Below are positions 47,730 through 56,374 of a DNA stretch of 64,000 nucleotides, in pieces. A program made the translations under genes and the position numbers. Source of the stretch: Aquabacterium sp. (lineage in GTDB: Bacteria > Pseudomonadota > Gammaproteobacteria > Burkholderiales > Burkholderiaceae_C); the NCBI GenBank assembly GCA_030654395.1, contig JAURXM010000022.1, positions 31,883-95,882 on the forward strand, written 5' to 3'. The notes beneath the pieces are model-generated. The model made no database searches. It was not told the DNA's origin and worked only from the letters and a program-made list of their open reading frames with translations. Position 1 is the stretch's first letter, and every line of letters begins with the position of its first letter.

Positions 47730-48212
47730 ATGAGCAACATTGATCTCACCCCTGATTTCTCACTCGCCCGCGATGCCTTTGGGCAAATCGTGTTCACCGG
47801 TGCAGATGGGCTGCCCCATGTGGGCGTGGTGCCCGTTCGTGCGTTCCCGATGACTGCACCAGATGAAGGCGTGTCCATCGTCAGCCCAGACGGCCAAGAG
47901 CTGGCGTGGATCGACCGACTCAGCGCCTTGGCGGCTCCGCTGCGCGCCATCTTAGAGAGTGAGCTGAGCAGCCGGGACTTTGCGCCTTGCATCCAGCGCA
48001 TCACCGACGTGTCGACCTACTCGACCCCCAGTACCTGGACAGTCGAGACCGATCGGGGCACCACCTCGTTTGTGCTGAAGTCCGAAGACGACATCCGACG
48101 CTTGGGCGAAGGCCGGCTGCTGATCACCGGCGCGCACGGTGTGAGCTTTATCGTGACCAACCGCATGACACTGGACAAGCATTCCAAAAAGTTATTGGAA
48201 CGATTTTTGTAA
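47730..48212 (+). CDS. DUF1854 family protein associated with cyanophycin metabolism
   Basis: A 160-residue soluble protein. Central features are FPMTAPDEGVSIVSPDGQELAWI and the end VTNRMTLDKHSKKLLERFL. The family is known mainly by its co-occurrence with cyanophycin synthetase and the ABC transporter just upstream; no activity is known to me. The ATG at 47730 sits 4 bp after the transporter stop, with GAGG upstream, so the two are coupled; a GTG at 47712 is less likely. Confidence 0.85.
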   Translation: MSNIDLTPDFSLARDAFGQIVFTGADGLPHVGVVPVRAFPMTAPDEGVSIVSPDGQELAWIDRLSALAAPLRAILESELSSRDFAPCIQRITDVSTYSTPSTWTVETDRGTTSFVLKSEDDIRRLGEGRLLITGAHGVSFIVTNRMTLDKHSKKLLERFL

Positions 48213-48359
48213 AGCGATTAGACTGGCCCATTCGTTTTGCCCTCTTGCCTGACCGTTCGATCTGAACATCACGCCCTGCACAGCGCCTAACCACACGCCC
48301 GACCCGATTTGCTTGCTTCATGCAACAAGTGGGTTTGGTTCTACAGGTCACCACTGTTC

Positions 48360-49031
48360 ATGCCGGGCTATTTGGTCAAAAACGAATGCATTGCCGTTGC
48401 CGGCGTTGCCGACATCCACATCAGGTCGCTGCTCGATCGCCAGCAATTCGCTGACCCGCTGGGTGAAGCTGAAGCTCTGGGGATCTCATCGGCCACTTGG
48501 CCCCTGTTTGGCCTGCTGTGGCCATCGGGCTTGCAACTGGCCCAGTACATGGCCAACAGACCCCTGCGATCCGGTGAGCGCGTCTTAGAGATCGGCTGCG
48601 GTTTGGCACTGGCCAGCCTGATCGTCCATCGACAAGGTGTCGACGTGACCGCCAGTGACTGCCACCCCATGGCAAGCACTTTTTTGAAAAAGAACCTGAT
48701 CCTCAACGCCCTACCGCCCATGCCGTACACGCTGGGCAACTGGTCACAGCTGGCGCCATCGGGCATTGATGGCCGCTTCGATTTGATCATGGGCAGCGAC
48801 GTCTTGTACGAGCGTGACGATGACGGCATCCTGCCCTTGTTCATCGAGCACCACGCCCATGCCACCGCCGAAGTGCTGATCATCGACCCCGATCGCGGCA
48901 ACCGCCCCGCCTTCAGCCGCCGCATGCAGGCCATGGGTTTTGACCTGATTCAAACCACACTGAGCGCCCTGCCAGACGGCATCGCGTACAAAGGCCGCTT
49001 GCTTCATTACAAGCGCGTGGGGCTTAACTAG
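48360..49031 (+). CDS. class I SAM-dependent methyltransferase (Methyltransf_16-like)
   Basis: A 223-residue Rossmann methyltransferase. SAM motif I is VLEIGCGLALASLI, followed by VTASDCHP and the motif IV-like FDLIMGSDVLYERDD. The last element resembles the protein-lysine/nicotinamide methyltransferase group (METTL21-like), so a protein substrate is possible. The ATG at 48360 is chosen because it starts PGYLVKNEC; the frame extends to 48309. It precedes the radical SAM gene by 23 bp, same strand. Confidence 0.78.
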   Translation: MPGYLVKNECIAVAGVADIHIRSLLDRQQFADPLGEAEALGISSATWPLFGLLWPSGLQLAQYMANRPLRSGERVLEIGCGLALASLIVHRQGVDVTASDCHPMASTFLKKNLILNALPPMPYTLGNWSQLAPSGIDGRFDLIMGSDVLYERDDDGILPLFIEHHAHATAEVLIIDPDRGNRPAFSRRMQAMGFDLIQTTLSALPDGIAYKGRLLHYKRVGLN

Positions 49032-49054
49032 CTGCGGCTGGCACAATCGCGCCC

Positions 49055-50971
49055 ATGCCCGAACAGCCTTCCCGCGCGCCGATGCGCGTTCTGTCCGTCA
49101 TCCCACCGATGACGCAGCTCAACACCCCTTACCCGTCAACGGCTTACTTGACGGGTTTTTTGCGCTCGCGTGGGGTCGATGCGAACCAAGTCGACTTGGC
49201 TCTGGCTTTGGTACTCAAGCTGTTTTGCCGGGAAGGCCTGCTGGCCGTGCACGAGCGCGTCAAAGCCGTGCCGCATAAGGCACGCTCGGCTGCGCTGCAT
49301 TCATTTGATGAGCAAGTTGACCGATACACCGCCACCATTGGCTTGGTCATCGGTTTTTTACAGGGACGCGACCCGACGCTGGGCCACCGCATCTGCACCA
49401 GATCATTTTTGCCTGAAGGCCCGCGCTTTGCCTCGCTTGACCACTATGTGGACAACGATGATGGTGACCCGCTGGCTTGGGCTTTTGGCACATTGGGCAT
49501 GCAAGACCGCGCCCGCCATCTGGCCACGCTGTACCTCAACGACTTGGCCGATGTGCTGCGCGACGCTGTGGACCCCCGCTTCGAGTTCGTTCGCTATGCC
49601 GAATCCCTCGCCGCCAGCCAAGCCACGTTTGATCCCTTGGCCAAGGCCCTGGCCGCACCACTGAACTTGGTCGACGAGTTGCTGCAAGCGCTCACGCTGG
49701 AGGCCATTGCGCAGCACCAGCCTCAGCTGGTTTTGATCTCGATCCCCTTCCCTGGCAACGTGTATGCGGCCTTTCGCATTGCGCAAGCCATCAAGGCCCA
49801 TGACCCCAGCATCGTCATCGCGTTGGGCGGCGGCTTCGTCAACACCGAGCTGCGTGAACTGAGCGAGCCGCGCGTGTTCGACTACTTCGACTTTGTCACC
49901 TTGGACGCGGGCGAGCGCCCCTTGGTCGCCCTGCTTGAGCACCTGCAAGGGCAACGCTCAGTGCAGCGCTTGGCGCGCACCTTTGTGCGTGATGCCGACT
50001 CTGGCGAGGTGCGCTACATGAACATGGCCGAGCCCGACATCGCCTTTGCCGAAGTAGGTACGCCGACTTGGGATGGCCTGCCTTTAGACCAGTATCTATC
50101 GCTGCTGGACATGCTCAACCCCATGAACCGGCTGTGGTCAGACGGGCGCTGGAACAAGCTCACCGTCGCACATGGCTGCTACTGGAAGAAGTGCAGCTTT
50201 TGTGATGTCAGCCTGGACTACATCTCACGCTACGAGGGTGCCTCTGCCGAGCTACTGGTCGACCGCATCGAAGCCATCGTCAAAGAAACCGGCCAAACGG
50301 GCTTCCATTTTGTAGACGAGGCCGCGCCGCCCAAAGCCCTCAAGGCATTGGCCATTGAGCTGCAAAGGCGTCAACTCAACATCTCGTGGTGGGGCAACAT
50401 CCGCTTCGAAAAATCCTTCACGCCCGAGCTGTGCCAACTGCTGGCCGACAGCGGTTGCATCGCCATATCAGGCGGGCTGGAAGTCGCATCCGATCGCTTG
50501 CTCAAGCTCATGAAAAAAGGCGTGTCGGTAGAACAAGTCGCGCAGGTCACAAGGGCCTTCAGCGACGCGGGCATCTTGGTCCACGCTTACCTGATGTATG
50601 GCTTCCCGACCCAAACGGTGCAAGACACCGTGGACGCGCTGGAGTACGTGCGCCAGCTGTTTGAGAACGGCTGCATCCAGAGTGGCTTCTTCCACCGCTT
50701 TGCCTGCACGGTGCACTCGCCCGTTGGCCAAAACCCGAGTGAGTACGGGGTGACACTGCAAGCCCTGCCGCCTGTGTCCTTCGCCAAAAACGACATCGCT
50801 TTTGTTGACCCCGCAGGCACAGACCACCAAGCCATGGGTGTGGCCCTTAAAAAGGCGATTTACAACTTCATGCATGGCGTTGGCTTGGATGCCGATGTGC
50901 GCAGCTGGTTCAACGTGAAGGTGCCCCGTCCAACGGTGGCGAAGGACAAGATAGCGCGGGCGTTGGGGTAA
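49055..50971 (+). CDS. B12-binding-domain radical SAM protein
   Basis: A 638-residue protein. The N-terminal half resembles a cobalamin-binding Rossmann domain (VLISIPFPGNVYAAFRIAQA, then ALGGGFVNTEL). The radical SAM core begins about residue 375, where the cluster motif reads GCYWKKCSFCD, that is CX4CX2C instead of the canonical CX3CX2C. A C-terminal TIM-barrel segment (LMYGFPTQT) follows. There is no recognisable peptide, lipid or tetrapyrrole substrate gene nearby. The only close partner is the methyltransferase gene upstream. Function unknown. Confidence 0.85.
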   Translation: MPEQPSRAPMRVLSVIPPMTQLNTPYPSTAYLTGFLRSRGVDANQVDLALALVLKLFCREGLLAVHERVKAVPHKARSAALHSFDEQVDRYTATIGLVIGFLQGRDPTLGHRICTRSFLPEGPRFASLDHYVDNDDGDPLAWAFGTLGMQDRARHLATLYLNDLADVLRDAVDPRFEFVRYAESLAASQATFDPLAKALAAPLNLVDELLQALTLEAIAQHQPQLVLISIPFPGNVYAAFRIAQAIKAHDPSIVIALGGGFVNTELRELSEPRVFDYFDFVTLDAGERPLVALLEHLQGQRSVQRLARTFVRDADSGEVRYMNMAEPDIAFAEVGTPTWDGLPLDQYLSLLDMLNPMNRLWSDGRWNKLTVAHGCYWKKCSFCDVSLDYISRYEGASAELLVDRIEAIVKETGQTGFHFVDEAAPPKALKALAIELQRRQLNISWWGNIRFEKSFTPELCQLLADSGCIAISGGLEVASDRLLKLMKKGVSVEQVAQVTRAFSDAGILVHAYLMYGFPTQTVQDTVDALEYVRQLFENGCIQSGFFHRFACTVHSPVGQNPSEYGVTLQALPPVSFAKNDIAFVDPAGTDHQAMGVALKKAIYNFMHGVGLDADVRSWFNVKVPRPTVAKDKIARALG

Positions 50972-51404
50972 GCCGAGGCCCGCCAAATATTGGAATGAAA
51001 GCCTGTTGGATTCAATATGCCTTTTCCCAATACTTTCCAAGTTAAATCGATGCCACTGTTAGTTGAGGTCGTTGTAGTAGGTACTTAATCCGCCCACAAG
51101 TGGATTTTAACAAAAAATCTTAGGCAATATCACATTTACCTAAATTTCAACAACTCAACTAAAGTTAGCGTACCAATTACAGCAACACCACAAAACATCA
51201 GGATCGGCGCTTGTAAGTTGTTCATTTATATAGGAACGGCCTCTCCAAAGCCGAGAAATAGGCGTTTTGGTCTCGAACTCGGGTTGACGATAAACACCGG
51301 CGACCATGGAGCTCTGGTGCACTCGGCGTGTGCTAGAGTTTACGTCGCGCGGTTGAATTTCCTATTCGGCAAATATTCCGTTCACACAAATGAGTTGGAG
51401 GTTT
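50972..51404. other. AT-rich non-coding segment at the head of an accessory patch
   Basis: No convincing gene is seen in 433 bases. One 60-base line (51121-51180) has 19 G+C, against 32-46 in coding lines I counted elsewhere. It must contain the promoter for the secreted-protein pair that follows. GGAGG stands three bases before the ATG at 51405. No inverted repeats, integrase or target-site duplication were recognised. Confidence 0.6.
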
Positions 51405-52319
51405 ATGTTGCGTCGCTCTACCGTTTTTTGTCTGCTGGCTTGTGCCTTCACACATGCCTTTGGTATTGAATTCATTTCACCCGCAGCCTCTCAGCGCTGG
51501 GTCCGCGTCGAAGACGTGGCCACCGGCTGTATGGCCAGTGAAGGCAATGGTCTGAAGGTCAAACTGTGGGTGGGCGACTGCCAAGGTGTGCTGCCACACG
51601 GTATCGGGTTCATCATCGACCAAGGGCAGCTTTATTCAGGCGGCATGAACCAGGGGCGTGAATACCGCCGGGCTGCAGCCTCAGAAACTGCAAGCATCGA
51701 AGCTTACAGGGCTCGGGCCGCCTATCTCGCCAGCTACACGGCGGTTCTGTTTGCACCCAAACAGACTGACCAGGCGCCGGGCACGTCAGCGTTGTCCTTG
51801 CGAGCCGCCAATTACTTAAAAGCCTATCCTGATGCGCCTGAGGCTGAGCGGGCTAACGTCAGTGCTGCGCTGCAAAACAATGAAGATAGCCTGTGCGACG
51901 CGGGTTACACCAGTGCCGCCGCCGCGACTGAGGTCTACCTCATCACGCAATACCTGCAAAAGTGGGGTGGCCTGCTCGATGCGGGGCGGAAAAAAAACCT
52001 CACCGATCGAGTCGCCCGCTTGGATGCACAGGCGCAGGTGAGTCGGGAGCGCGCGCACGTGGCTGACCTAGCGGCCCAAGCAGAGCGCGAACAACTGCGC
52101 CAGCGCATGTCAAAGACTGCCTGCAGTCTTTTTTATCCGGGTTATGTCGGCAAGTACAAAGGCAATGGGTGGTTGGCCACGGCCGACGCCTTTGTGGTGC
52201 GTTACCTCAATGCACCAGCCAAACGGGTCACCATCGAAGGTACTGATTCTGGGAACTCCTTGAAATATGGGCAATACCGTGAACTCAGCTGTTTTGAATT
52301 ATGGGAAGGACTTCAATGA
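51405..52319 (+). CDS. secreted protein of unknown function
   Basis: A 304-residue protein with a signal peptide (STVFCLLACAFTHAFG). The mature part starts IEFISPAASQRWVRVEDV, includes paired cysteines (GCMASEGNG, WVGDCQGVLP) and is helical and Ala/Gln-rich in the middle (about 175-240). I do not recognise a domain. An earlier in-frame ATG at 51390 lacks a ribosome site. Its stop overlaps the next start (ATGA), so the two secreted proteins are coupled and may act together. Confidence 0.62.
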   Translation: MLRRSTVFCLLACAFTHAFGIEFISPAASQRWVRVEDVATGCMASEGNGLKVKLWVGDCQGVLPHGIGFIIDQGQLYSGGMNQGREYRRAAASETASIEAYRARAAYLASYTAVLFAPKQTDQAPGTSALSLRAANYLKAYPDAPEAERANVSAALQNNEDSLCDAGYTSAAAATEVYLITQYLQKWGGLLDAGRKKNLTDRVARLDAQAQVSRERAHVADLAAQAEREQLRQRMSKTACSLFYPGYVGKYKGNGWLATADAFVVRYLNAPAKRVTIEGTDSGNSLKYGQYRELSCFELWEGLQ

Positions 52320-53434
52320 AAAATATTTTTACGCTAGCGACACTTTTTTGGGCGCTATTGGCGCCTCAAATTGCTGAGGCCTATGACCTTGGCACCATGT
52401 GTAAGGCAGTGGACGGCTGGAAGGTAGTAGAAGGCGCCTGCGACAATCAGGGGCGACTGCAGGGCAAAGGTGCCGCCCACTTCCATAGCGCCGCCGTGTT
52501 CTATGGTAACTATGTGGACGGTTTGCCCGACGGGCCACAAGACATGGCGCTGTCAAATGGGTTTGGAGTGCCTGGGACCGGCAGCTTCAGAGAGCAGTAC
52601 GCAAACAACCGCCACTGCCTGATCAACTTCTCCAAGGGGGAGGTCAGCAACAGCGAACTTGTGTGTACAACCAAGGTTCCTGGGAACTACGGCCGTCCGG
52701 CACGTGTAGCAAGCCTGCGCGTGGCTCCCGGGGCAGGCAAGGTGGCCTGGGTGCGAAAGAGTTGGGGGGCTGAATTACGTATCGATTTGCCGCAACTCGA
52801 AGTCGTTGGCGATGTCTATATTGACTTTGCCGGTCTCGACCTGCGTGCAAATGAGGCCCGTTTTAGTGGCCCGGCAGAATCTTTTTTGTTGACTATTGGC
52901 GCGGGCAGTTCAGGACAGTCTTTGGTCCAAATGGCGATTCAGAATATAACCACCAGCGTGAAAATGGAACAGGTTTCAACCACCACAGGCTCTAATTCAC
53001 CTAGCATGGAATTCCGTGGCACGTTCAATTTCAACTGCGATGCTCGGGATCGGTGTACTATTCCTCGCTATGGCATTTTTACCAGCGAACCGGTGAATGG
53101 AAAAATAGATTCCCGGAGTTTGACCACACTGACGTTGAAAAACAGTGAGCAATATGAGCTGGTACCTCTGCATGTGGCGCGCGACTTGGATCGCTTCTAC
53201 AACACCAAATATCAGCGTGTCATTTATTTCAAAGGACCGGATGGTGTTGTATTTGATTCAACATCAACCAAAAATTGCGGGGCTGATTCTGGTGCCGATC
53301 TCATACAAAAAGGCGGCAAGATGAGTGCGGTGAAAGGATATGACTTTCACCCGGTCTGCGGGAAGGTGACAACACCCAACGGCCAAAGTTTTGAAGGGTA
53401 CTTTGACCGCTACGGAAAACCCATCATCAATTAA
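52316..53434 (+). CDS. secreted protein with MORN-like segments, unknown function
   Basis: A 372-residue protein with a clear signal peptide (FTLATLFWALLAPQIAEA). Two short glycine/aromatic segments resemble MORN repeats: GKGAAHFHSAAVFYGNYVDG near residue 45-65 and GQSFEGYFDRYGKP at the C-terminus. Six or more cysteines suggest disulfides. Its 5' region is AT-richer than its neighbours. GGAAGGA precedes the start at normal spacing. No homologue is recalled. Confidence 0.6.
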   Translation: MKNIFTLATLFWALLAPQIAEAYDLGTMCKAVDGWKVVEGACDNQGRLQGKGAAHFHSAAVFYGNYVDGLPDGPQDMALSNGFGVPGTGSFREQYANNRHCLINFSKGEVSNSELVCTTKVPGNYGRPARVASLRVAPGAGKVAWVRKSWGAELRIDLPQLEVVGDVYIDFAGLDLRANEARFSGPAESFLLTIGAGSSGQSLVQMAIQNITTSVKMEQVSTTTGSNSPSMEFRGTFNFNCDARDRCTIPRYGIFTSEPVNGKIDSRSLTTLTLKNSEQYELVPLHVARDLDRFYNTKYQRVIYFKGPDGVVFDSTSTKNCGADSGADLIQKGGKMSAVKGYDFHPVCGKVTTPNGQSFEGYFDRYGKPIIN

Positions 53435-53456
53435 CGGGGAAATCAGCAGTTTGGTG

Positions 53457-53708
53457 TCAAACTCGGTGCGCCACGCTCATCACTTGGAAGCCGCCCAGAC
53501 TAAAGCCAAGTACAACGACAGAGCGGCCTTACTCAGAAGCGGCTTGCAATCAATCGGCAATCGGTTGCACGTTGGCGTGATTGCTGAACAAACAGGAATC
53601 GGTGTAGCCCTGCTCGCGCACCCAGCGCCATAAATGACGCGCCATATGCGCACCCGCTAAAAGGCCATGAATCAAGGCGATACGCGGCCCGGAGTGATCT
53701 GCTGGCAT
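53457..53708 (-). pseudogene. alpha/beta hydrolase (lipase-like) pseudogene, nonsense-mutated and 3'-truncated
   Basis: Read from the ATG at 53708 (preceded by AAAGGG), the frame begins PADHSGPRIALIHGLLAGAH and continues LFSNH to a TGA at 53550. The same frame, with no shift, continues LQAASE, TAA, GRSVVVLGFSLGGFQVM and HRV to a TGA at 53457. ALIHGLLAG is the oxyanion-hole strand and GFSLGG the nucleophile elbow of an alpha/beta hydrolase. Three in-frame stops and loss of the remaining catalytic part mean it cannot give an intact enzyme. It abuts the end of the accessory secreted-protein gene, so that patch may have replaced the hydrolase 3' end. Confidence 0.75.
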
Positions 53709-53820
53709 GAATAAACCCTTTGAACACACGCTGATTTTGCCAATCTCACAGAGACCTATTGACCAAACCACACAAATCAGACAACATGCATTGTCACTTT
53801 ACTCCAGACGGTATGTTGCC

Positions 53821-55623
53821 ATGTCGACCTTTTCCACCGCCACCTCCGCTGCCATCAGCCTGACTTTACTGAGCTTGGCCACCTCGGCTCACGCCGCCTC
53901 ATTCACAGGCAAGGTATCCACCGCTGAGGGCAAACCTGTTGTCGGCGCCTTGGTCACCGTGTTCAATGAGGCCAAAGACCGCAAGGAAACCGTCTACACA
54001 GACGCGGCAGGCCGCTACGCCATCCGCAGCAGCTTCAAAGGCAAGCTCACTGTGCGGGCCCGCTCGCACATGTGGCAAGACATCAATCAAGCGGTGGTCA
54101 GCACAGACGACAAACCCCAGCTGCTCAACTTTCAGATGGTGCCATTCGCCAACGCCCAAGCCTTGTCCGACAGCCTGACCGCCTCAGCCCACCTCACCCA
54201 AGTCAAATGGCAAGACCCAGCCGTGCGCACGGCCTTTGTCAGCCAATGCAATTACTGCCACCAAATCGGCAACGCCCTGACCCGGGTCCCCAAGGATGTC
54301 TCCGCTTGGGAGACCACCATTGCGCGCATGGAGGGCTATGGCGCTTTGCTGACAAGCAGCGCCTCACGCAGCATTGCAGAGACGCTGCACAAGGGGCTTG
54401 ATGGCAAGCCTGTGCAGGCCATGCAAAAGTACACCAGCAGCGATGAGCTGTCGCGCGCCAAGGTGATCGAGTGGCATGTCGGTGATGCCATGTCCTTCAT
54501 CCACGATACGGACGTGGGTGATGACGGCATGCTCTACGGCACAGACGAAGGCCACGACCTGATCTGGACGCTTGACCGTCAAACGGGGCAAATCAACAAA
54601 TACCCGCTGCCGGACATCGACTTGCCACAAGGTGGTTTGTTCGCCGCCATGCAATTGCCGCTGGGTGTTTTCACTGGCAAACACGGCCCGCACAGCATGG
54701 CGCAAGGCAAGGACGGGCGCATCTGGATCACCAATGCGCTGTCATCCAAGTTGATGTCGTTTGACCCTAAAACCAAGCAGTTCAAGGTCTACTCGATTGA
54801 CGAGTCCGCGCTGTATCTGCACACCATCCGCATCGACCAAGAAGGCACGGTTTGGTTCACGGCAGCCGTGTCCAACAAGGTGGGCCGGTTTGACCCGCGT
54901 ACCGAAAAATTCACCATGATCCAGCTGCCCCACGGCGGCGTCATGAAGGGCATCATTGAGACCGTGTTCCCCACCGTGCTCAAGGTCAATGGCGCCTTGT
55001 TCCCAGGCAAAAACGTGCCCGTGACCACGTCACCACACAAGTGGACGCAAGGCCACCTGATGTTCAACCTGCCCTATGGCATCGACGTGAACCCCAAAGA
55101 CGGCTCCATCTGGTACGCCAAGTTGTTGGCCAACAAGATCGGCCGCATTGATGCCAAAACCTTGGCTGTGCAAGAGTTCGACACCCCGATGGGTGGGCCA
55201 CGTCGCCCGCGTTTTGATAAAAACGGCGTCCTGTGGATACCCGCCTTCGACGACAGCGGTTTGATGCGCTTTGACCCCACAACAGCCAAGTTCGAGAACT
55301 TCAAACTGCCTTTGCTGGCGGCGAATGAGTACGAGACACCGTACGCGCTCAACATCCATCCGACCACGGGTGAGGTCTGGATCACCTCCAACATGTCAGA
55401 TCGCGTGCTGCGTTTTAACCCGACCAGTAAAACCTTCATCGCCTACCCCAGCCCAACCCGCGTCACTTGGCTGCGTGATTTGGTATTCACCAAAGAAGGG
55501 CATGTGTGCTCCAGCTCGTCCAACTTGCCTGCTTATGGCATTGAAGATGGCCGCGATGCCTTCTTCTGCCTGGACCCAACAGGTGGTGACAAAGACCGTG
55601 CAGCACTCACGGCTAAACCTTGA
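53821..55623 (+). CDS. secreted beta-propeller (Vgb/SMP-30-like) protein with one c-type heme site
   Basis: A 600-residue exported protein (signal SLTLLSLATSAHA). The N-terminal 90 residues form a carboxypeptidase regulatory-like domain (FTGKVSTAEGKPVVGALVTVF). A CNYCH motif (C143, C146, H147) is a covalent heme c site. Residues about 225-580 have repeated propeller blades with GRIWITNALS, GTVWFTAAVS, GSIWYAKLLAN and GEVWITSNMS, as in streptogramin-lyase-like proteins. The heme plus propeller suggests a periplasmic redox enzyme or sensor, but the substrate is unknown. The ATG at 53821 is chosen over the frame start at 53707. Confidence 0.8.
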   Translation: MSTFSTATSAAISLTLLSLATSAHAASFTGKVSTAEGKPVVGALVTVFNEAKDRKETVYTDAAGRYAIRSSFKGKLTVRARSHMWQDINQAVVSTDDKPQLLNFQMVPFANAQALSDSLTASAHLTQVKWQDPAVRTAFVSQCNYCHQIGNALTRVPKDVSAWETTIARMEGYGALLTSSASRSIAETLHKGLDGKPVQAMQKYTSSDELSRAKVIEWHVGDAMSFIHDTDVGDDGMLYGTDEGHDLIWTLDRQTGQINKYPLPDIDLPQGGLFAAMQLPLGVFTGKHGPHSMAQGKDGRIWITNALSSKLMSFDPKTKQFKVYSIDESALYLHTIRIDQEGTVWFTAAVSNKVGRFDPRTEKFTMIQLPHGGVMKGIIETVFPTVLKVNGALFPGKNVPVTTSPHKWTQGHLMFNLPYGIDVNPKDGSIWYAKLLANKIGRIDAKTLAVQEFDTPMGGPRRPRFDKNGVLWIPAFDDSGLMRFDPTTAKFENFKLPLLAANEYETPYALNIHPTTGEVWITSNMSDRVLRFNPTSKTFIAYPSPTRVTWLRDLVFTKEGHVCSSSSNLPAYGIEDGRDAFFCLDPTGGDKDRAALTAKP

Positions 55624-55688
55624 TGTAGCGCAAAGCGCCCCTGCGCTTGCCGTTGAAAATCAAATCAAGTCAACCGCAGGAGCCATCT

Positions 55689-56276
55689 ATGTCAGCCGTA
55701 CTGCAAACCACACGCAACCCATCCGCAGCCCCTCGTGGACGTGCCATTGAACCCTTTGACGTGCTGGATGCCTGTCACCAACAAATGGTCACGGCGCTGC
55801 AGTCATTGGGTGACTTGGTTGAGCGACTCAAAGAGCATGGTCAAGATGGCAAGACGCAAGAGATGGCGCGTGCCACGTTCTTGTTTTTCATGAACACCGC
55901 ACGCCAGCACCATCTAGACGAAGAGTTGCATATCTTCCCGGCCCTGATCCACAGCGGCGATGAGGAGCTGATTCGCCACACGCTGAGGCTGCAGCAAGAC
56001 CACGGCTGGATTGAAGAAGACTGGCTGGAGTTGGCGCCGCAGATCGAATCGATTGCGGCGGGCTACAACTGGTTCAACATCGATCAACTCGCCCATTCGG
56101 TGCCGGTGTTCCAAGCGCTGTACCAAGACCACATGGCGCTGGAGGAATCCCTGATCTACCCCGAGGCCAAGGCCCGCATCGCGGCTTGGGATCTACAGGG
56201 CATCGGGCGAGAGATGGCCATGCGCAGGCGATCAGGCGTCGGCAAGCCCACTGATGATTCCTCCCAAAGGGATTGA
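55689..56276 (+). CDS. hemerythrin-like domain protein
   Basis: A 195-residue protein with a four-helix hemerythrin domain. Candidate di-iron ligands are H44 (DACHQQM), then HHLDEELHIF, QQDHGWIEED and YQDHMALEESLIYPE. It may bind O2 or NO or sense iron. AGGAG precedes the ATG at 55689 by six bases. It lies 65 bp after the heme-propeller gene on the same strand. Confidence 0.88.
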   Translation: MSAVLQTTRNPSAAPRGRAIEPFDVLDACHQQMVTALQSLGDLVERLKEHGQDGKTQEMARATFLFFMNTARQHHLDEELHIFPALIHSGDEELIRHTLRLQQDHGWIEEDWLELAPQIESIAAGYNWFNIDQLAHSVPVFQALYQDHMALEESLIYPEAKARIAAWDLQGIGREMAMRRRSGVGKPTDDSSQRD

Positions 56277-56324
56277 AGCGTGTTTTAAGCGGTCAAAATG
56301 CGCCTAGTCAGCGCACACAAGCCC

Positions 56325-56348
56325 GCCCCATCCTTCTATGATGGGGGC
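56325..56348. promoter_or_regulatory. inverted repeat upstream of phhA
   Basis: GCCCCATC and GATGGGGGC flank CTTCTAT, 26 bp before the phhA ATG. It is either an operator for the phenylalanine operon or a 5'-leader hairpin. It is not followed by T residues. Confidence 0.4.
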
Positions 56349-56374
56349 GCCCTCTACGGAGGTCGGAGGCTGCA

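Noticed and set aside
50972..53708. Transposon or integrative element in the AT-rich patch
   Set aside because: No transposase, integrase, terminal inverted repeats or target duplication could be seen, so it is described only as an accessory patch.
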